Shown piece by piece: positions 1 through 11,360 of a DNA stretch of 64,000 bases. The stretch comes from Acephala macrosclerotiorum (Eukaryota; Ascomycota; Leotiomycetes; Helotiales; Mollisiaceae). Position 1 is the first letter of the stretch; each line of letters begins with the position of its first letter. A program made the translations under genes and the position numbers. The notes beneath the pieces were generated by a model. That model was not told where the DNA came from, ran no database searches, and worked only from the letters and a program-made list of their open reading frames with translations. The DNA lies in contig MU119282.1 in the NCBI GenBank assembly GCA_014904845.1, forward strand, positions 124,001 to 188,000, read 5' to 3'.

Positions 1-2304
1 GGTACTTTTTGGGACTTCACATAAGGGCAAACGAGTAATGCTTGATCCGGAATATTGTGGGCAGCAACTGGGCTCGGGCAAGATTCTCATAGCTATGCAA
101 CGTTTGCGTTGATCGTTTTCCTTTGTATAATGACAAATTACTCCTGTTGCTCAAACTTTCAAGAAAGGAAAATCTCTCTGTAGACCATCGACATTCAGCA
201 ACCATGATATGCCATCTAGAGCAGGCCAAGGTCGCCAATGCAGATGTAACATTCAATACCAAAAGCATGAAGCATTTTCAAAATAAGACTTAGTCCGAAG
301 GGAGATTGCAGGTGAAGACAGCCTTGCTGCTTCTAATACAATCAGCTCCGCAATGAGTCGAAGTGTTCTTGTACGATCCACTGCCACAACAACAGTGCGC
401 TTTCTGTCTTGCGTCAGACACTTCTGATGACAAAGGCAAAGACGATCTGCTCTACGTGCGACAGACCTTGCAAAACGACCATAAACGAGACTGATCCTTA
501 ATCTTCAGTGTCTTGTTGCGCTTTGCTAGAAAGATATCGTGTCACATGAACAAATTTGACAAACAGGGAGACCAGTCATCTGTCACCATCTCGCCAAGTC
601 GATTGGCACCACATCTTGGGCAATCCGCGGAACAGGAGCGCAGGTTTGAGGAACATATTAGTCTTGTCTCTGACACTTGTAAATCTGGCGCAAGAGACTT
701 CTTTGCCATTCTTGTCCTGAAAGAGCGCTACTTGTCACAAAGTTATGTTCGGGTCTTTTCATGTCTTGATAGACGGATCCACAAAATTCCCTCGAGACGC
801 CAAGCTTGGGACGAGACGACCTGGAGCGGTAGCGACTGAAATTGAGACAGGTGGGTACGTCCATTTATCAACCGGGGACCGTGAAGTCGTTGGCTTAGTG
901 TAATGAGAGTCGCGGTTAGAACTTCGAAGCGCAAGGTACCCCTACTAAGCGGCAGACACACCTTTGGTTTATCGCTATGGTACTGTACATGGTGTGGACG
1001 ACGGATGACTTCTTGCATAGGCGGAGTTGCAGGTATTCTCATTTCGGGGGTCGGAATGCTAAATGAGGTGTGGGTGATGAGAGAAGAGTTGATGCAGAAA
1101 GAAATGCCTGCGACGTTGAGAAGACAGACCTATAGATATCAAGAAAATTTAAACCGTTCTGGCTTAAAAAAACCCCTGAATATTTAGTATTGTTCAAAGA
1201 TTCTTTTGAATCAAGATACTAGCAGGGATTCTCAACAAAACACTATCGTTCTCCATCTCCTCTGGCTTGCTCTTACATTTGCCATGCTCGCCGCTGTTCC
1301 CCTTCACGCTGTCCTTTCCACTCACGCGCCAGACTCCTCGAACCATCCTAGGCCGATTTCAGCACCGAATGAGCCTACACACTATTGGACAACCTCTGAG
1401 AACCAGACTCTTGCATTGCATCGAATAGGGAAACAGCCGTCCGGGTAGGAATAACTGGGACGAATATGGAACTTCAATTTGGATCAATGTCTGCACCCTG
1501 CGCTGAGATAGACGATGCGATCACAAATAAAATTGAGGCCAGAGGTTTAGACATCTAATCACATGTAGAAGTTCTTTCTCAACCCCAATTCAAGATTGTA
1601 TCGTTATAATCGCTAATTCCTTCCCGTTTTCCTTTTCAAGAAAGTGCTTGAGCTCATCTTGACAGCGTTTGGTAAGTTGATTCAGAGGAGTCAACTCTAA
1701 TGGAGGCATATCAAGGAGCTGTATGTCGCTTATGCATAGCATGTGCCAGTTCGAGTTGTTCTGCCAAAGAGGGGGGAAGGGAGGCATGATTAAGGGATTC
1801 GAGAGTCTGAGGTATTAGAGCCGAACTTAGGATTTGAATGTCGTTGTGCTCTAAACTGAACATGGAGATTGAGGTGTGTTTTGAGTACTGAGTTGGGCCG
1901 AAGTGTTCGGGCACGTTTGGCCAATTCGTTCGTTGGCCCCTGACGTTGAACCACAGGTTGGGTTAGTATCAGACATTAACTGTCAATCATTCAAGGCTAT
2001 TCTGCGTAGGGACGCGAAGGGCTAAGGGTGTGAGATCACAGTATCATGGAGTAAAGGATAGAATGATTGGGAATTCGTGATTCATGATGAATTCTAACTA
2101 CCCTATCCAAAAATCGTGGTATGGATAGTGCTGCGTAATAAAATTAGAGCTGAGAGGCCGCGTTGCGTGAGAGGAAAGTGCTGAAACAAGTAATTGAGTA
2201 AACCGCCGCCTCGAGCGCCGATATGACTTATATGAGAGATGCCGTTGCCTCCTCCGCTATTAGGTATCGTCGAGAAGGAAAAGAGAAGGGAGGACGAGCT
2301 CCAT
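1..2304. other. Gene-free stretch at left edge
   Basis: Only short open frames occur on both strands, with no recognisable domain, and none can be joined into a convincing spliced model. The right end presumably holds the 3' region of the minus-strand gene that ends at 2305. No repeat or RNA gene was seen. Confidence 0.5.
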
Positions 2305-3027
2305 CTATTTCTTGGGAGGGTACTTGTTCTTGAACAGGTAACTGTTCGCATGTTAGCCTTGCACTTTCTTCACGTTCTCGGAGCAAACAAAACAACCCAT
2401 TATCAACGCAACCAAAAAGAAGGATAACTCACGAGCTCAAGTAGTAATCCCCAGCAGCAAACAACCCCACAATCCCAGTCCAAGCCCCAACAACCTTCCA
2501 CGACAGCTCCCCGGCAGCATATTTCCTATAGGCCCCAAATCCAAGTCCCGCACTCAACGCAACAACCGCGATCGCATTCCCAATGAAGACCGGGTTATCA
2601 GTGTTTCTCTCCGCATACCCAGCAGCCTTCTTCGCCTTCTCCTTAGCTTTCTTGCCCTCCTTCTTAGCCTTGGCAGCTGCAGCAGACATCTCTTCCTTAG
2701 CCTTAGCTTCGGCAGCTAGAGCTTCATGCTCGAGACGGTCGAGTTGAGTCGAAGTTTGGATATCTTGGGAACCGAAGTCTGAGGGGACGGTGTGAACTGA
2801 GTTGCTATCAACGTCGATGAGGGAGGCTGTTGATTCGTCGGTGTGCTCAATCTCTGGGGGAGCTGGTGCGCGTTTCTGCGAAGGGATGTTAGCATGTGCA
2901 GATACAGGGAGGGAGGTGAAGCTCGAGATATTTCATCAAGCTTTACCTTCAGATCTAAGTCGTAAAAGATTGGGAATAGTACCTCTTCAAGCGTTTGCTT
3001 GCCTTTAGCTACCGCCGCGTACGACAT
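2305..3027 (-). CDS. OM14-like mitochondrial outer membrane protein
   Basis: The predicted 174-aa protein is of the fungal OM14 C-terminal-domain type, a mitochondrial outer-membrane protein. Exons are 3027-2983, 2875-2433 and 2341-2305. The N-terminus MSYAAVAKG is followed by an acidic/serine-rich linker, an Ala/Lys-rich helix and two hydrophobic segments in the C-terminal half (AIAVVALSAGLGFGAY and VVGAWTGIVGLFAAG). The unspliced frame stops just after DYYLSS. A strong GTGAGT donor lies exactly there, and splicing to 2341 adds SYLFKNKYPPKK, a lysine/proline tail I associate with this family. I therefore place the true stop at 2305. The family link rests on the overall pattern rather than on an alignment. 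Confidence 0.75.
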
Positions 3028-3607
3028 CTTGCCTGCCTTGATCTCCTGTTGCGGGGTACTGTAACTCCTCAGTATTGGTCTCAATAGCTTCAGAGGAGGT
3101 AGAACTTACGAGAGAAATTGTTTGAGAGGAAATGGAGAGACTTGCAATGAGATCTCAAAAGTTGTGCGCGGAAGAAGTCGTGTGCCTGTGGAGCATGTGA
3201 TGGAAAACAGGGTCGGACCAGTGGAGCTTGCCCAAGGTCAGCCCTCGCCAAAACCGTGACGTATGCGGCTGAAACTCAAAAGGAGAGAGTGGGTCGTTCT
3301 GACCTTGGTTTTGGATGAGAATTTGATTGAAAATGTCCGCAATGCATTTGTGAATTATGCAGATATATTTTCTGTACAATAGTCTGTCTGATTGTAAGAG
3401 AGCGGACTGGTACGACTTCGTAGAATTCTGGGAGCTCTTGGCATGTCAGGACTTCTCAGGCACACATCTGGTGCACCCTTCAGACATCAAGCTCTAGAAA
3501 TATATGCAGCTGTCTGCTTGGGAGATCTTCTTTTCATAATGTACATCTCAACGCCGCCGTATGTATAATCGTCTTGTATACACATCTTGTACAAGCTACC
3601 ATCGAAT

Positions 3608-4673
3608 CTATTTCGATGTAGCATCATGAATAGATTTTGGTAGGAGCTCTCCGCCTTCATCTCCAGCTGTCTGTGCTCCTTCTGAAGTCATCGCTGTGCT
3701 ATCTCTGTGTGCCTCCTCGACTGGTTTCTCTGGCGCTGCAGCTTCGGGAGCAGCTTCGGTAGCATCGGTGGCAGGCTTTGGTATCAACTCAATCATCTCT
3801 TTTGAAGTCGCTGGAGGTGTTACCGGTGCATCGCCTTCTTTCTCAGCCTGCTGAGCTCTGATCTCCTGCTCGACCTCCTCCTCATCATCTTCAAGCTCGC
3901 TTCCATACATCTCGGGATGCTGTCTAAAGCAGTCCTGCATTCCCCTGTTTCCGTATTAGTCTTGTCCGTCAACATCCAACCAAGGTTTAAAACTCACTTG
4001 AACTTCTCAATACACTCCACCCCCTTCGGCTCCTCCTTCGAATACACAAAGCAACTGAACGCCTCTCTAAATTCCGGTCCACACGGCCCATGCGCCATAC
4101 CTCCAAGACAAGGGCAATCCCAATTAATCTCTCCAGTCTCAGGATTGAAGGCTCCCTGCTGATCAGCCTCCTCCTCTAATCCTCCCATCCCATCCCCCCC
4201 TTCCTGTCCCTGTGGTTCTCCATCTTCCGCAATAGCAACCGTAGATTCCGCTGCCTTCTGCCTCTTCTCATCTTCGGCTACTCGTTGAGCGGCTCTGGCG
4301 CGCTTTTCTTCCACGATGGCTTCTATAGTTGGTTGGTCGGATTCCTGGATTCGGTGGAGGGAATCGTTTGTTCGTTGGATAGCAGCTGCCCATCCAATAC
4401 CATTAGCAAATCTGGGTGTACAAGATGAAGTGGCAATAGGAGTTAGAGAGAAAACAAACCTTCCGGCCCCTCCGCAAAAACATCACTAGTATTATACCAC
4501 CACACACCCGCGCCCGCAGCCGCCCACCTTAAGGCACCACTCTTCCAACTCCTCTTCCCAACTGGCGCTGTGCTTGCGAGTCTCTTGCCAGCTCCTCCTA
4601 GTCTCGTTGTACTCCTTAAAGCCGTCCTCGAAGCCGAGGAGGCTAATGTGGTCCGTAATGCAGATTTGTACAT
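3608..4673 (-). CDS. MIA40: Mia40 intermembrane-space oxidoreductase
   Basis: Mia40/CHCHD4 is the oxidoreductase that imports and oxidises cysteine-rich proteins in the mitochondrial intermembrane space. The N-terminus is rich in Arg/Ser/Thr without acidic residues (targeting signal), followed by a membrane anchor ending in [11 protein letters not shown]. The core shows the redox CPC motif (WDCPCLGG) and twin CX9C motifs, [11 protein letters not shown] and CIEKFKGMQDC. The second CX9C is rebuilt exactly by removing the intron 3997-3945, which confirms that junction. A Glu/Ala/Pro-rich tail follows. Exons are 4673-4460, about 4322-3998 and 3944-3608, giving 291 aa. The first intron is less certain: the obvious acceptor near 4412 breaks the frame, whereas the AG at 4323 keeps it. 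Product certain; intron 1 moderate. Confidence 0.9.
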
Positions 4674-5135
4674 CTTGCAAGCTCAAACGAGACGAATTGA
4701 AGATGGGAAAAGACGTTAGGAGACAAAGGAAAGGGTGGGAGTAAACATTTGGAGCTTGGGGAGTCGCAGATGATGCTTACAAAATCTTTCGGAGTTTTTC
4801 GAGGTGTGGCTTGATCACCACCACGTGACACTGTGAAAACAAGAGGTGTGGCTTGTGTACGACCAGCTTCTATCTTCGGAAACACTTCTAACCTTGTTAG
4901 TAAGATTTTGTTCTAATTTTTGTTCTTGTATATCTATTTGGAGTTCTTTGAGCTTGGTTAGAATGAAAATGCTGAGGTAGTTCTCATATTTCTCTTCCGC
5001 CGTGCCGGAAGATTGCTAGAGTGGATCAAGATCTTGAGTAGTCATTCGTTTGCTTGCTTTGGCTTGAGATAAGGAGGACATTCATTCTATCAATCTGTCA
5101 TTGTATCAGGATTTCTCTGGAAGTCGAGCTCCATA

Positions 5136-5999
5136 ATGGCTTCCAAGAACCCCTCCATCACAACCTGGCAACCCCTCGACATCTTCTCCCCCACCCCCGT
5201 CGTCCACAAGCCGTTTGCTTTGGTAATCCTCAACCAAGAGCTCAAACTACCCCTCTACCTCTACCAACAACTCTGGCGCAATTCGTCATTTGTGGTAGCA
5301 GCTGATGGAGGCGCCAATCGTCTCTATGATATCAATAAACAATTCTCCACTGTCTTCTCCAACGGCCTTTCGGCCCCAATCCAGCTACCTATCCACGCTG
5401 TTATTGGGGATTTGGATTCTCTCCTTCCAAACGTTAGACAGCATTATGAGGAGCAAGGTATACCGATCATTGAGGACGAAGATCAGTATTCAACAGACTT
5501 CACCAAAGCAGTCAACTACATCCAGTCCTCGCGGGAAAGAAAAGAAATCGACATTGTTGTCCTCGGCGGTCTAGGAGGAAGGGTAGATCAAGGACTAAGT
5601 GTCCTACACCACCTCTACCTCTTCCAAGAATCTGAAGGATATAAAGAAGGAAGGATGTATCTTCTTTCCTCCGAAGCTATCACATTCGTCCTTAAGACCG
5701 GCATCCATTCCATCAAGGTGAAAGAACGATGGACTGGTATCGGGTCCTCTGAATCTGGAAGCAAAGAACGGAATAGAGGAGGGGATGTAGCATTCGGAAA
5801 ACACGTCGGTATCCTACCATTGAAAGGAGAAAGTACGATTACTACCAAAGGATTGGAATGGGATGTGGAGGATTGGAAGACAGTGTTTGGGGGTTTAGTC
5901 AGTACGAGTAATCATGTTAAGGAAGAGGTTGTGAGTGTGGAGACGAGTGTGGATGTTTTGTTTACTATTGATTTGGATTTTGAGGGTGCTGGGAGTTGA
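5136..5999 (+). CDS. THI80: Thiamin pyrophosphokinase
   Basis: The 287-aa intronless protein transfers pyrophosphate from ATP to thiamin to make thiamin diphosphate, probably in the cytosol. Family hallmarks are present in order: AADGGANRLYD near residue 55, AVIGDLDSLLP near 88, DQYSTDFTKA near 116, and GGLGGRVDQGLSVLHHLY near 142. The C-terminal half (SSEAITFVL, GILPLKGES, TTKGLEWDV) fits the thiamin-binding domain. Length is close to fungal homologues of about 250-320 aa. The ATG at 5136 is the first in frame and starts MASKNPSITTWQPL. The gene is transcribed away from MIA40 and shares about 460 bp of upstream sequence with it. No thiamin riboswitch was identified. Confidence 0.93.
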   Translation: MASKNPSITTWQPLDIFSPTPVVHKPFALVILNQELKLPLYLYQQLWRNSSFVVAADGGANRLYDINKQFSTVFSNGLSAPIQLPIHAVIGDLDSLLPNVRQHYEEQGIPIIEDEDQYSTDFTKAVNYIQSSRERKEIDIVVLGGLGGRVDQGLSVLHHLYLFQESEGYKEGRMYLLSSEAITFVLKTGIHSIKVKERWTGIGSSESGSKERNRGGDVAFGKHVGILPLKGESTITTKGLEWDVEDWKTVFGGLVSTSNHVKEEVVSVETSVDVLFTIDLDFEGAGS

Positions 6000-6992
6000 G
6001 TTGTGAAGGGAGGAGAAAAGGGACGCGTTGGATTGAAATGGAGATGAGAGCGGATGGAATTTTCGGGAAGATAGGAAGTGGATGTCCGTCCCCATTTGAG
6101 AGCTTGGATATTTTGTGTGCAGATTTGGTACAGACATCGCACGAACAGAAGAGCTCACCGCCATAGATAGCATGGAGAAGGATTTTGAGAGGATAGGAGT
6201 GGATGTCTGACTTCATTTGGGACTTAGGGACCTCATCCCGTGAGCATCCTGCAACTGGTGCATATCCGACGCATAGATAAAGACGTTTTTAGGCATAGAA
6301 ACTCGAGAGCCCAAAGCTCAAAACCGAACAATCAGATAACATACCGGTCTCTCCCGATCTCTGCATACTCTCCCCATGGGGAACTTACCACGTTCTGTGA
6401 CATTACTCGTACCTGCAGCTACTCCCCACATACCGAATAGTTTCATGCAACGAAAACGCACCCCGGCTTTTGTCCGGTCCTCTTATCCCTCTAACCCGAG
6501 AACCCGACTTTCGCCCGACATGCGACAGCCCCATCCTTTACTCACTTGTCTATCAACGATACCTAAAATCGTATCAGAATTCAAAAAAGTCAATTCTCGT
6601 CACAGCCAAGTAAGGCTGTGCTGTCGTGTAACAGATATACAACGCCCAGTAAGGCTCATCACAAAAATGAACTGTCACATCGGCTCAGAAGTGGTCAGTC
6701 TTTTGCGATGCGCACCACAGCATCAGCTGAGCTCTATTTTCTCTATCCGATAGAATAGCTCATCTAATGCAGATTTGAAGAGAGAGACCAAAGACCACCC
6801 ATTAGCATCCGCATCTGTATCCGTAGAGGAGAGACCCCGTTCGTTGTCTAATCACACTTCCATCCGATCATGATGACGAGGGGAAGAAAAAAGCAAAGTA
6901 ACCTGCCCCCGATTATGAGCCTAACTTTGAGTTCCCATCCCATCCTTCCGTTCATGATCATCGTCCCATCATCCCACAAAAACACCCCGCCC
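6000..6992. other. Intergenic between THI80 and aspartate aminotransferase (convergent)
   Basis: This is the 3' region of two convergent genes. It holds a diverged direct repeat of about 45 bp (near 6070-6113 and 6192-6233; shared core GATAGGA-GTGGATGTC then CATTTG). No coding potential was recognised. Confidence 0.5.
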
Positions 6993-8445
6993 TCACTGTG
7001 TCTCCCGAACAACCTTATCGACCGCTTTGGCGAAGTAGTCGATGTTATGCGTATTGAGACCCGCCATACTAATCCGTCCATTCTTCGTCATGTAGACATG
7101 CGCAACTTCTCTGAGCTTGAGAACTTGTGCTTCGGTCAAACCCGTAAACGAAAACATGCCAATCTGATCCGTAATATGATTCCAAGTCCCCGGCGTCCCC
7201 ATCTCCTCAAGCTTACTCCTCAAACTCTTCCTCATATCAATAATCCTCCCCGACATCGTCTTAAGATTCTGCTCCCACTCCTTAAACAGCTCTGGGTCAT
7301 TCATAACCAAACTTGCAATTCTCGCACCATAAGCCGGAGGATTCGAGATCTCAGAGCGTTGAAGAATAGCTAATTGAGAAGCAATCCTCCCAATCGTAGA
7401 CTGAGCATCGGCCCCCGGTCCCGTAACAAAATGAAAACATCCCGCACGCTCACCATACAGACCGAAATTCTTAGCAAAGGATTGCGCGATGCAGAGTTCA
7501 AAGCCCTGCTCAACGAAATAGCGGACTGCCCATGCGTCTTTTGCCAAGTCACCAGAGGCGAAACCTTGGTATGCGCAATCGAAGAAGGGGAAGTGATTCT
7601 TTTCTCGGAGGAGGACGGCGAGTTCTTTCCATTGTGATTGTGTGGGGTCGACGCCGGTGGGGTTGTGGGCGCAGGCGTGTAAGACGATGATTGAATGTTC
7701 TGGAGCTTCAGAGATAGCATTCTTCATTCCCTCAAAATCAAGCCCTTTTGTGGATTTCGAGAAGTAAGGATAAGAGGCGATAGGCATTGAGACATTGGAG
7801 AATATTTGGTGGTGATTGGCCCATGTTGGGTTGCTGAAGTAGACTGTTGGGTGGCCGGGGTAGAATTTCGAGAGAAATAAGGCGCCGAGATGCAGGGCTC
7901 CTGTACCAGAGATGGCTTGTGTGGAGGAGGTTCGTTTTTCGGAGAGGGCTGAGGAGTCTGCACCTAGGATGAGTTTGGCTGCTGCTGCGGTGAAGGTTGC
8001 GAGACCGGCGATAGGGAGGTATTCGTGATTTAATGAGGGGTCGTTTCGGAGGAGCTCGTCCGCCTGAAGGGAATCGTCAGCACTTTTCTGGATGAATGGA
8101 AGTGAAGATTGAGATGGGAAATACCTTGTGAACAACTGGCAGAACCCAAGGTTTTGCGTTGTCGTCTCTGTAAGCTCCAATTCCAAGATCGACTTTCTTA
8201 TCGAACGAGTCAGACCTATAGGCTGACATTAGCCCAAAGAGGGGGTCCTCTCTGCGCGTGTCAGTAAAAGACTCATAAATGAGGAGAGAGCTTCAGAGTT
8301 AAGAGCTGTCAAGGAGCATGCGTGTAAACGAATGCTTCTAAGACAACTCGCAGCTCTGGAGCTCACGTATAACAACATTAAAGTAAAGAAAGAAGAATAC
8401 TGACGGAGCCTGCGGAACCGCCGTAGCGGGGAAACTCGTTGCCAT
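6993..8445 (-). CDS. Aspartate aminotransferase (class I/II, PLP-dependent)
   Basis: The enzyme interconverts aspartate/2-oxoglutarate and oxaloacetate/glutamate. Exons are 8445-8401, 8247-8125 and 8063-6993, giving 412 aa, the usual length for cytosolic fungal enzymes. Visible hallmarks are DPLFGLMSAYR then VDLGIGAYRDDNAKPWVLPVV at the N-terminus, ISGTGALHLGA, NPTWANHHQIF, HACAHNPTGVDPT, FFDCAYQGFASGDL, and the PLP lysine in SFAKNFGLYGERAG (about K254). The C-terminus has NGRISMAGLNTHNIDYFA. Both introns have GT..AG ends and restore family sequence. I chose the ATG at 8445 (MATSFPATAVPQAPS). In-frame ATGs at 8460 and 8541 could add up to 32 Ser/Thr/Asn-rich residues. Confidence 0.93.
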
Positions 8446-9355
8446 GTTTGTGGGCGACATGTGGCCGGAAATGTTCTGAAGTCGAAGGTTGGGAGAGGAT
8501 GAATATGTTGGGGGGGAGGCGGAGGTTTTGTTCGTCGACATGACTCCGATGTTGCGCGACTTTCTCACCCGAGATCTGGGGTCGGATGACAATGGCCCTG
8601 TTTGGGTTCCTTTTGCCCACTCAAGGGGAAATGGGGCGTTTTTAATGTCTCTGGCATGGGGAATGCTTGCCTCGGCCCGCAACTTAGTGACTTCATGATC
8701 TCCATCTGTAAAAATACATCCATTGTCAATGACGGAGCATGTGCCTCACTGCCACGAATAATTATCACGAGGGTAAAATGTTTCGGTAGCTGACTCCCCT
8801 GCGTCAGCTGCACTGGACAGCCGTTGAGGCATCTCGCATGTGAAAATAGCGATGTTAGACATCGAACCAAAGACTGCGGCATTATCCCATGTGGAACTGA
8901 ACGTGGAAAAAGTTCCACAAAAATGAAAGTTGAGGTGTTATTGGCTTTTCTTGTCACCAGTCTTGGAAGAAAGGAGGTATTACTCTTTTTGTCTGATCCC
9001 GTTTGATGTTTTTGGAGCAAGCATTGCCACTGCAAAATGTCAGATTTCTATGTCTATACATTGTTGTTAGTCCCAAGGTTTGTTGGACTATGAAAGGAGA
9101 TTCAATATTACCTCCAGCGATTATCTGTCTTGCCCGAACGAGGGGCAATCGTATACTCTTCTTGAGTAGGAAGAGAGACCAGGTCCATGGTTCCAAAACA
9201 AATCCCCATCAGGTACCTAGGTCTTTATACCTCGTTACCCCACTGGAAATGGCATCCCGAGGTCTCATATATTCGTCATATGGCCTTCGTTGGTGAAAGA
9301 ATAATCTCGCATTGCGTTGCGAAATCCGGTTGCAGAACCAAGTTGGAGCACTGGC
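8446..9355. other. Divergent intergenic region
   Basis: This is the shared 5' region of the aminotransferase and the unrecognised gene at 9356. It includes the in-frame upstream extension of the aminotransferase (8446-8541). Nothing else was recognised. Confidence 0.4.
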
Positions 9356-10191
9356 ATGAGAAGCTACCGCACTGTTGCAAGTCAACGCAAGGCAGTTGCA
9401 GCACCTCCTTTTACGCGTCCAGCAAACATCCGAAAGCTCCTTAACAGCCTGCATACTGTATTGAAGACCGGCTCTCCTACGATCTCTTCCGGGAAAACAA
9501 TTGAAGTTATACTCGACGACCTCGAACATCAAGTCACCGGATCAGAATGGAAGAGCTCTAGCGACGATTTCGTAGTAAGTTATGTTCCATTCTCCATCTT
9601 AACTTCTTTGCCAACAATAAGTAGGATCACGCATTCCTTCAGCTTGCCCAAGACATCCCCCAAGTCGATCCCAGCTTTCCCCTTCACCAGCTCGTCAAAC
9701 CTTCTACTCCCCCCGCGGCAGCGTTGCAGATGATATGGAACTATGCTACCCGAACCGCCCGGAAGCCATACTTCGGATCGACCTACGATGAATCGAACCC
9801 GTGCCTGAAGTTGATAATCGAGAAATTGGGACTTGAGCGCGAGAATAGCGGCAACAAAGTATTCATGACCGAGGCAATTCCCAGTCGATATATACGTATC
9901 AACAAAAACGACATATTCCTATACATCCGAACGGGTGGCCTAATTCTCGACCATTTTCAAGATTCCTCGTCCACGATGCCAAGGTATTGCACTTGCCCAA
10001 TCGCTGCTTTACACGGCGAACAAAACTTCCTTCGTTTCCAACAATCTGTTCAGTACAAGTTTACTGTTCGAATCGTGTTATGGAGAGAGAGCAGATATTT
10101 AAGCAGGACACGGATGCATTCTTGGTACGCGGTGGACAGGGAGACCAGGTCGATGTCTTGTTATACCATCCTGAGGGTCTCTTTTATATAG
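9356..10191 (+). CDS. Hypothetical protein with possible mitochondrial leader
   Basis: Product not recognised. The simplest model joins 9356-9574 to 9625-10191 through a 50-nt intron (GTAAGT..GTAG), giving 261 aa. The N-terminus MRSYRTVASQRKAVAAPPF is rich in basic and Ser/Ala residues and lacks acidic ones, so mitochondrial import is plausible. The middle, from DHAFLQLAQDIPQ through YATRTARKPYFGS to SRYIRINKNDIFLYIR, reads like a folded protein. After 9983 the choice of frame is unclear. A GTATTG..TTCAG segment (9984-10053) looks like an intron, and frame 0 downstream (FLVRGGQGDQVDVLLYHPEG) also looks coding, but the phases do not match. The 3' half is therefore unresolved and could be a decayed gene. 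Confidence 0.4.
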
Positions 10192-11360
10192 CGGAATTTG
10201 GTCGATATACCAGCCTTTCGTTAGGCTCCAGTCCATGGGCAGGACTCTCGCCGGAACTCAGTTGCAGCACTGTCTCACATCGAACACAATATGTTCAATT
10301 TTCCCCATCGTCAGTTTGAATCCCAGCGTAGCTCCACCGAATCGCAAACACTTGACGGTCCGGATGATTCCGCTGCCTCAACGATTTGTGATGCATTGGG
10401 GACAGCGGCGACAGCATAGGATAGGCAGCAAGAGATAATTGAATCCTCCCGTGCTTTGTCAGTTCCATCTGAGCCTAGAGATCCAACCACTGTGGGAAAA
10501 AAAGTGTGCAGATTATGGTGATGCTCTACCACCTTCTCCTGATCCTAGGTAGCTACTCATTTCTCATCGAACTGGCAATGTGAGTTACCATTCAATCCGC
10601 ATATACCTCCCTCAATTCACTCAAGCCACCAAATTCTATGGCGATAGTAATACCGATTTTTTATGTTGTCACCTGAATCCTTAGATCTCTCGCAATAAAT
10701 CGGCTCGAGTTATTGAATACTTTAAGTACCCGAGAACAGCAAGCTATTAACAATAGATGTGCGCCTCGACGTATCTTCAATGTCCTTAAGGAGCGTAAAT
10801 ATGCGGAGCCTCCCTCAGGTATTTCGTATGCAAATTGGAGGTCAGCAACGAGTGTTTTCCGATGGTCGGCCTTTCTTTCCTCAATAACTACCTACTTCAA
10901 ATTGCAAGCGCAAGAAAAACAACAATGTTTTCGAGCGGCTTAGGGCGTAAGCTAGGCGAGATGAAAATGGCAATGATGTTGCTGGACTGGATGAGAGTGA
11001 GAATAAGGAAATGGGCATCAAGAAAGGTTCCGAAAGGGAATACCAACCAGCCTTTAGCGACCCTCCAGTTGACACCGATAATCTCGAGCGATGAATTCGC
11101 CAATATGGCTTCGGTTATAGCAAGCTCTCGCGAAAGGATGATCGGTGAGGAAGGTTTAGAGTGACGGCGATTCTTAATTGAGTGGCAGCAATCGAGTATT
11201 GGCGCCTTGTCAAGCGTCGTGTGAAGAAGGGAGAAGAGAAGTGAAATAAGACACGAGGAAAGAGAAGTGCCTGCTGGTCCTCGAGAGGAAAATGCGCATC
11301 AACCTTAGAATAGAGAAAAGAAGAGACCCAAAATAGAAGTAACGTTAATACATTGGTATC
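10192..11360. other. Intergenic, possibly remnants of the upstream gene
   Basis: Short coding-like stretches in different frames run to about 10420 and may be 3' exons or decayed parts of the gene at 9356. From about 10450 to 11360 I see nothing beyond short frames. Confidence 0.35.
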
